Assembly: GCA_027034965.1 (NCBI GenBank)
Contig: JALVWL010000233.1
Location: 1-6,474, forward strand
Length of the DNA stretch: 6,474 bases
Direction: 5' to 3'
Origin: Candidatus Omnitrophota bacterium
GTDB taxonomy: Bacteria > Omnitrophota > Gorgyraeia > S143-82
Positions 6,448 to 6,474 of the stretch are shown here, one piece after another (the first letter of the stretch is position 1; each line of letters opens with the position of its first letter). The notes beneath the pieces were generated by a model. It did not search any database and was not told the origin of the DNA. It was given only the letters and a program-made list of their open reading frames with translations. A program made the position numbers and the translations under genes.

Positions 6448-6464
6448 TGTAATTTTTATTTATC

Positions 6465-6474
6465 CCAAATTATG
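6465..6474 (-). repeat. Edge of an inverted copy of the dispersed motif
   Basis: The minus strand reads CATAATTTGG, identical to 4245-4254, and the window ends exactly there. The rest of the motif (ATTAGAATTC in + orientation) would be expected just outside the window if this is a true copy. Ten bases alone could be chance; the recurrence in intergenic DNA raises the likelihood. Confidence 0.4.

Noticed and set aside
6378..6452. 24-codon ORF beyond the tRNA with a basic start and hydrophobic end
   Set aside because: It has no properly spaced ribosome site and lies across the inverted arms of element B. Nothing supports it as a gene.
6374..6456. Element B as a simple intrinsic terminator
   Set aside because: The arms are long but the loop is about 40 bases and the T-run is five bases beyond the stem (TGTAATTTTT). 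The repeat-family explanation fits better, though it could still end transcription.

Overview
The window is mostly a plain bacterial housekeeping segment. Five full-length protein genes and one tRNA gene lie on the + strand, in the order radA, guaA, a ttcA-family gene, trpA, an M16-family zinc protease gene and tRNA-Pro(CGG). A sixth protein gene runs leftward out of the window, and only its first codons are visible. The G+C content is moderate. Heavy use of ATA (Ile) and AGG/AGA (Arg) and the lack of an encoded CCA on the tRNA point away from enteric bacteria. They would fit a possibly thermophilic, deep-branching or Desulfobacterota-like lineage. That placement is a weak inference from codon style and gene style, not a sequence match.

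Layout. Bases 1-410 are a repeat-rich intergenic region. It holds a strong leftward promoter, a tandem array of 7-base units, a purine-rich inverted-repeat element and a 19-base motif just before radA. radA (411-1721) encodes a DNA repair/recombination ATPase. After a 133-base gap with a candidate promoter come guaA (1855-3396, GMP synthase) and, 21 bases later, the ttcA-family gene (3418-4161). These are two adjacent PP-loop ATP-pyrophosphatase genes that are probably co-transcribed. A 115-base gap holds a good extended -10 promoter and a second copy of the 19-base motif. trpA (4277-5029) follows and overlaps the M16 protease gene (5005-6279) by 25 bases. The tRNA gene starts one base after the protease stop codon, so trpA, protease and tRNA-Pro look like one transcription unit. 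Bases 6357-6474 hold a second, inverted relative of the purine-rich element and the edge of another motif copy.

How the genes relate. The genes belong to different pathways: DNA repair, purine synthesis, tRNA thiolation, tryptophan synthesis and proteolysis. I see no evidence that they form a dedicated new system. The least explained content is in the intergenic DNA. There are two dispersed repeat families (the 19-base motif, and the purine-rich element with a shared 13-base core), a heptamer array, and a tRNA fused tightly to the end of an mRNA. No CRISPR array, transposase, phage gene or defence gene is visible.
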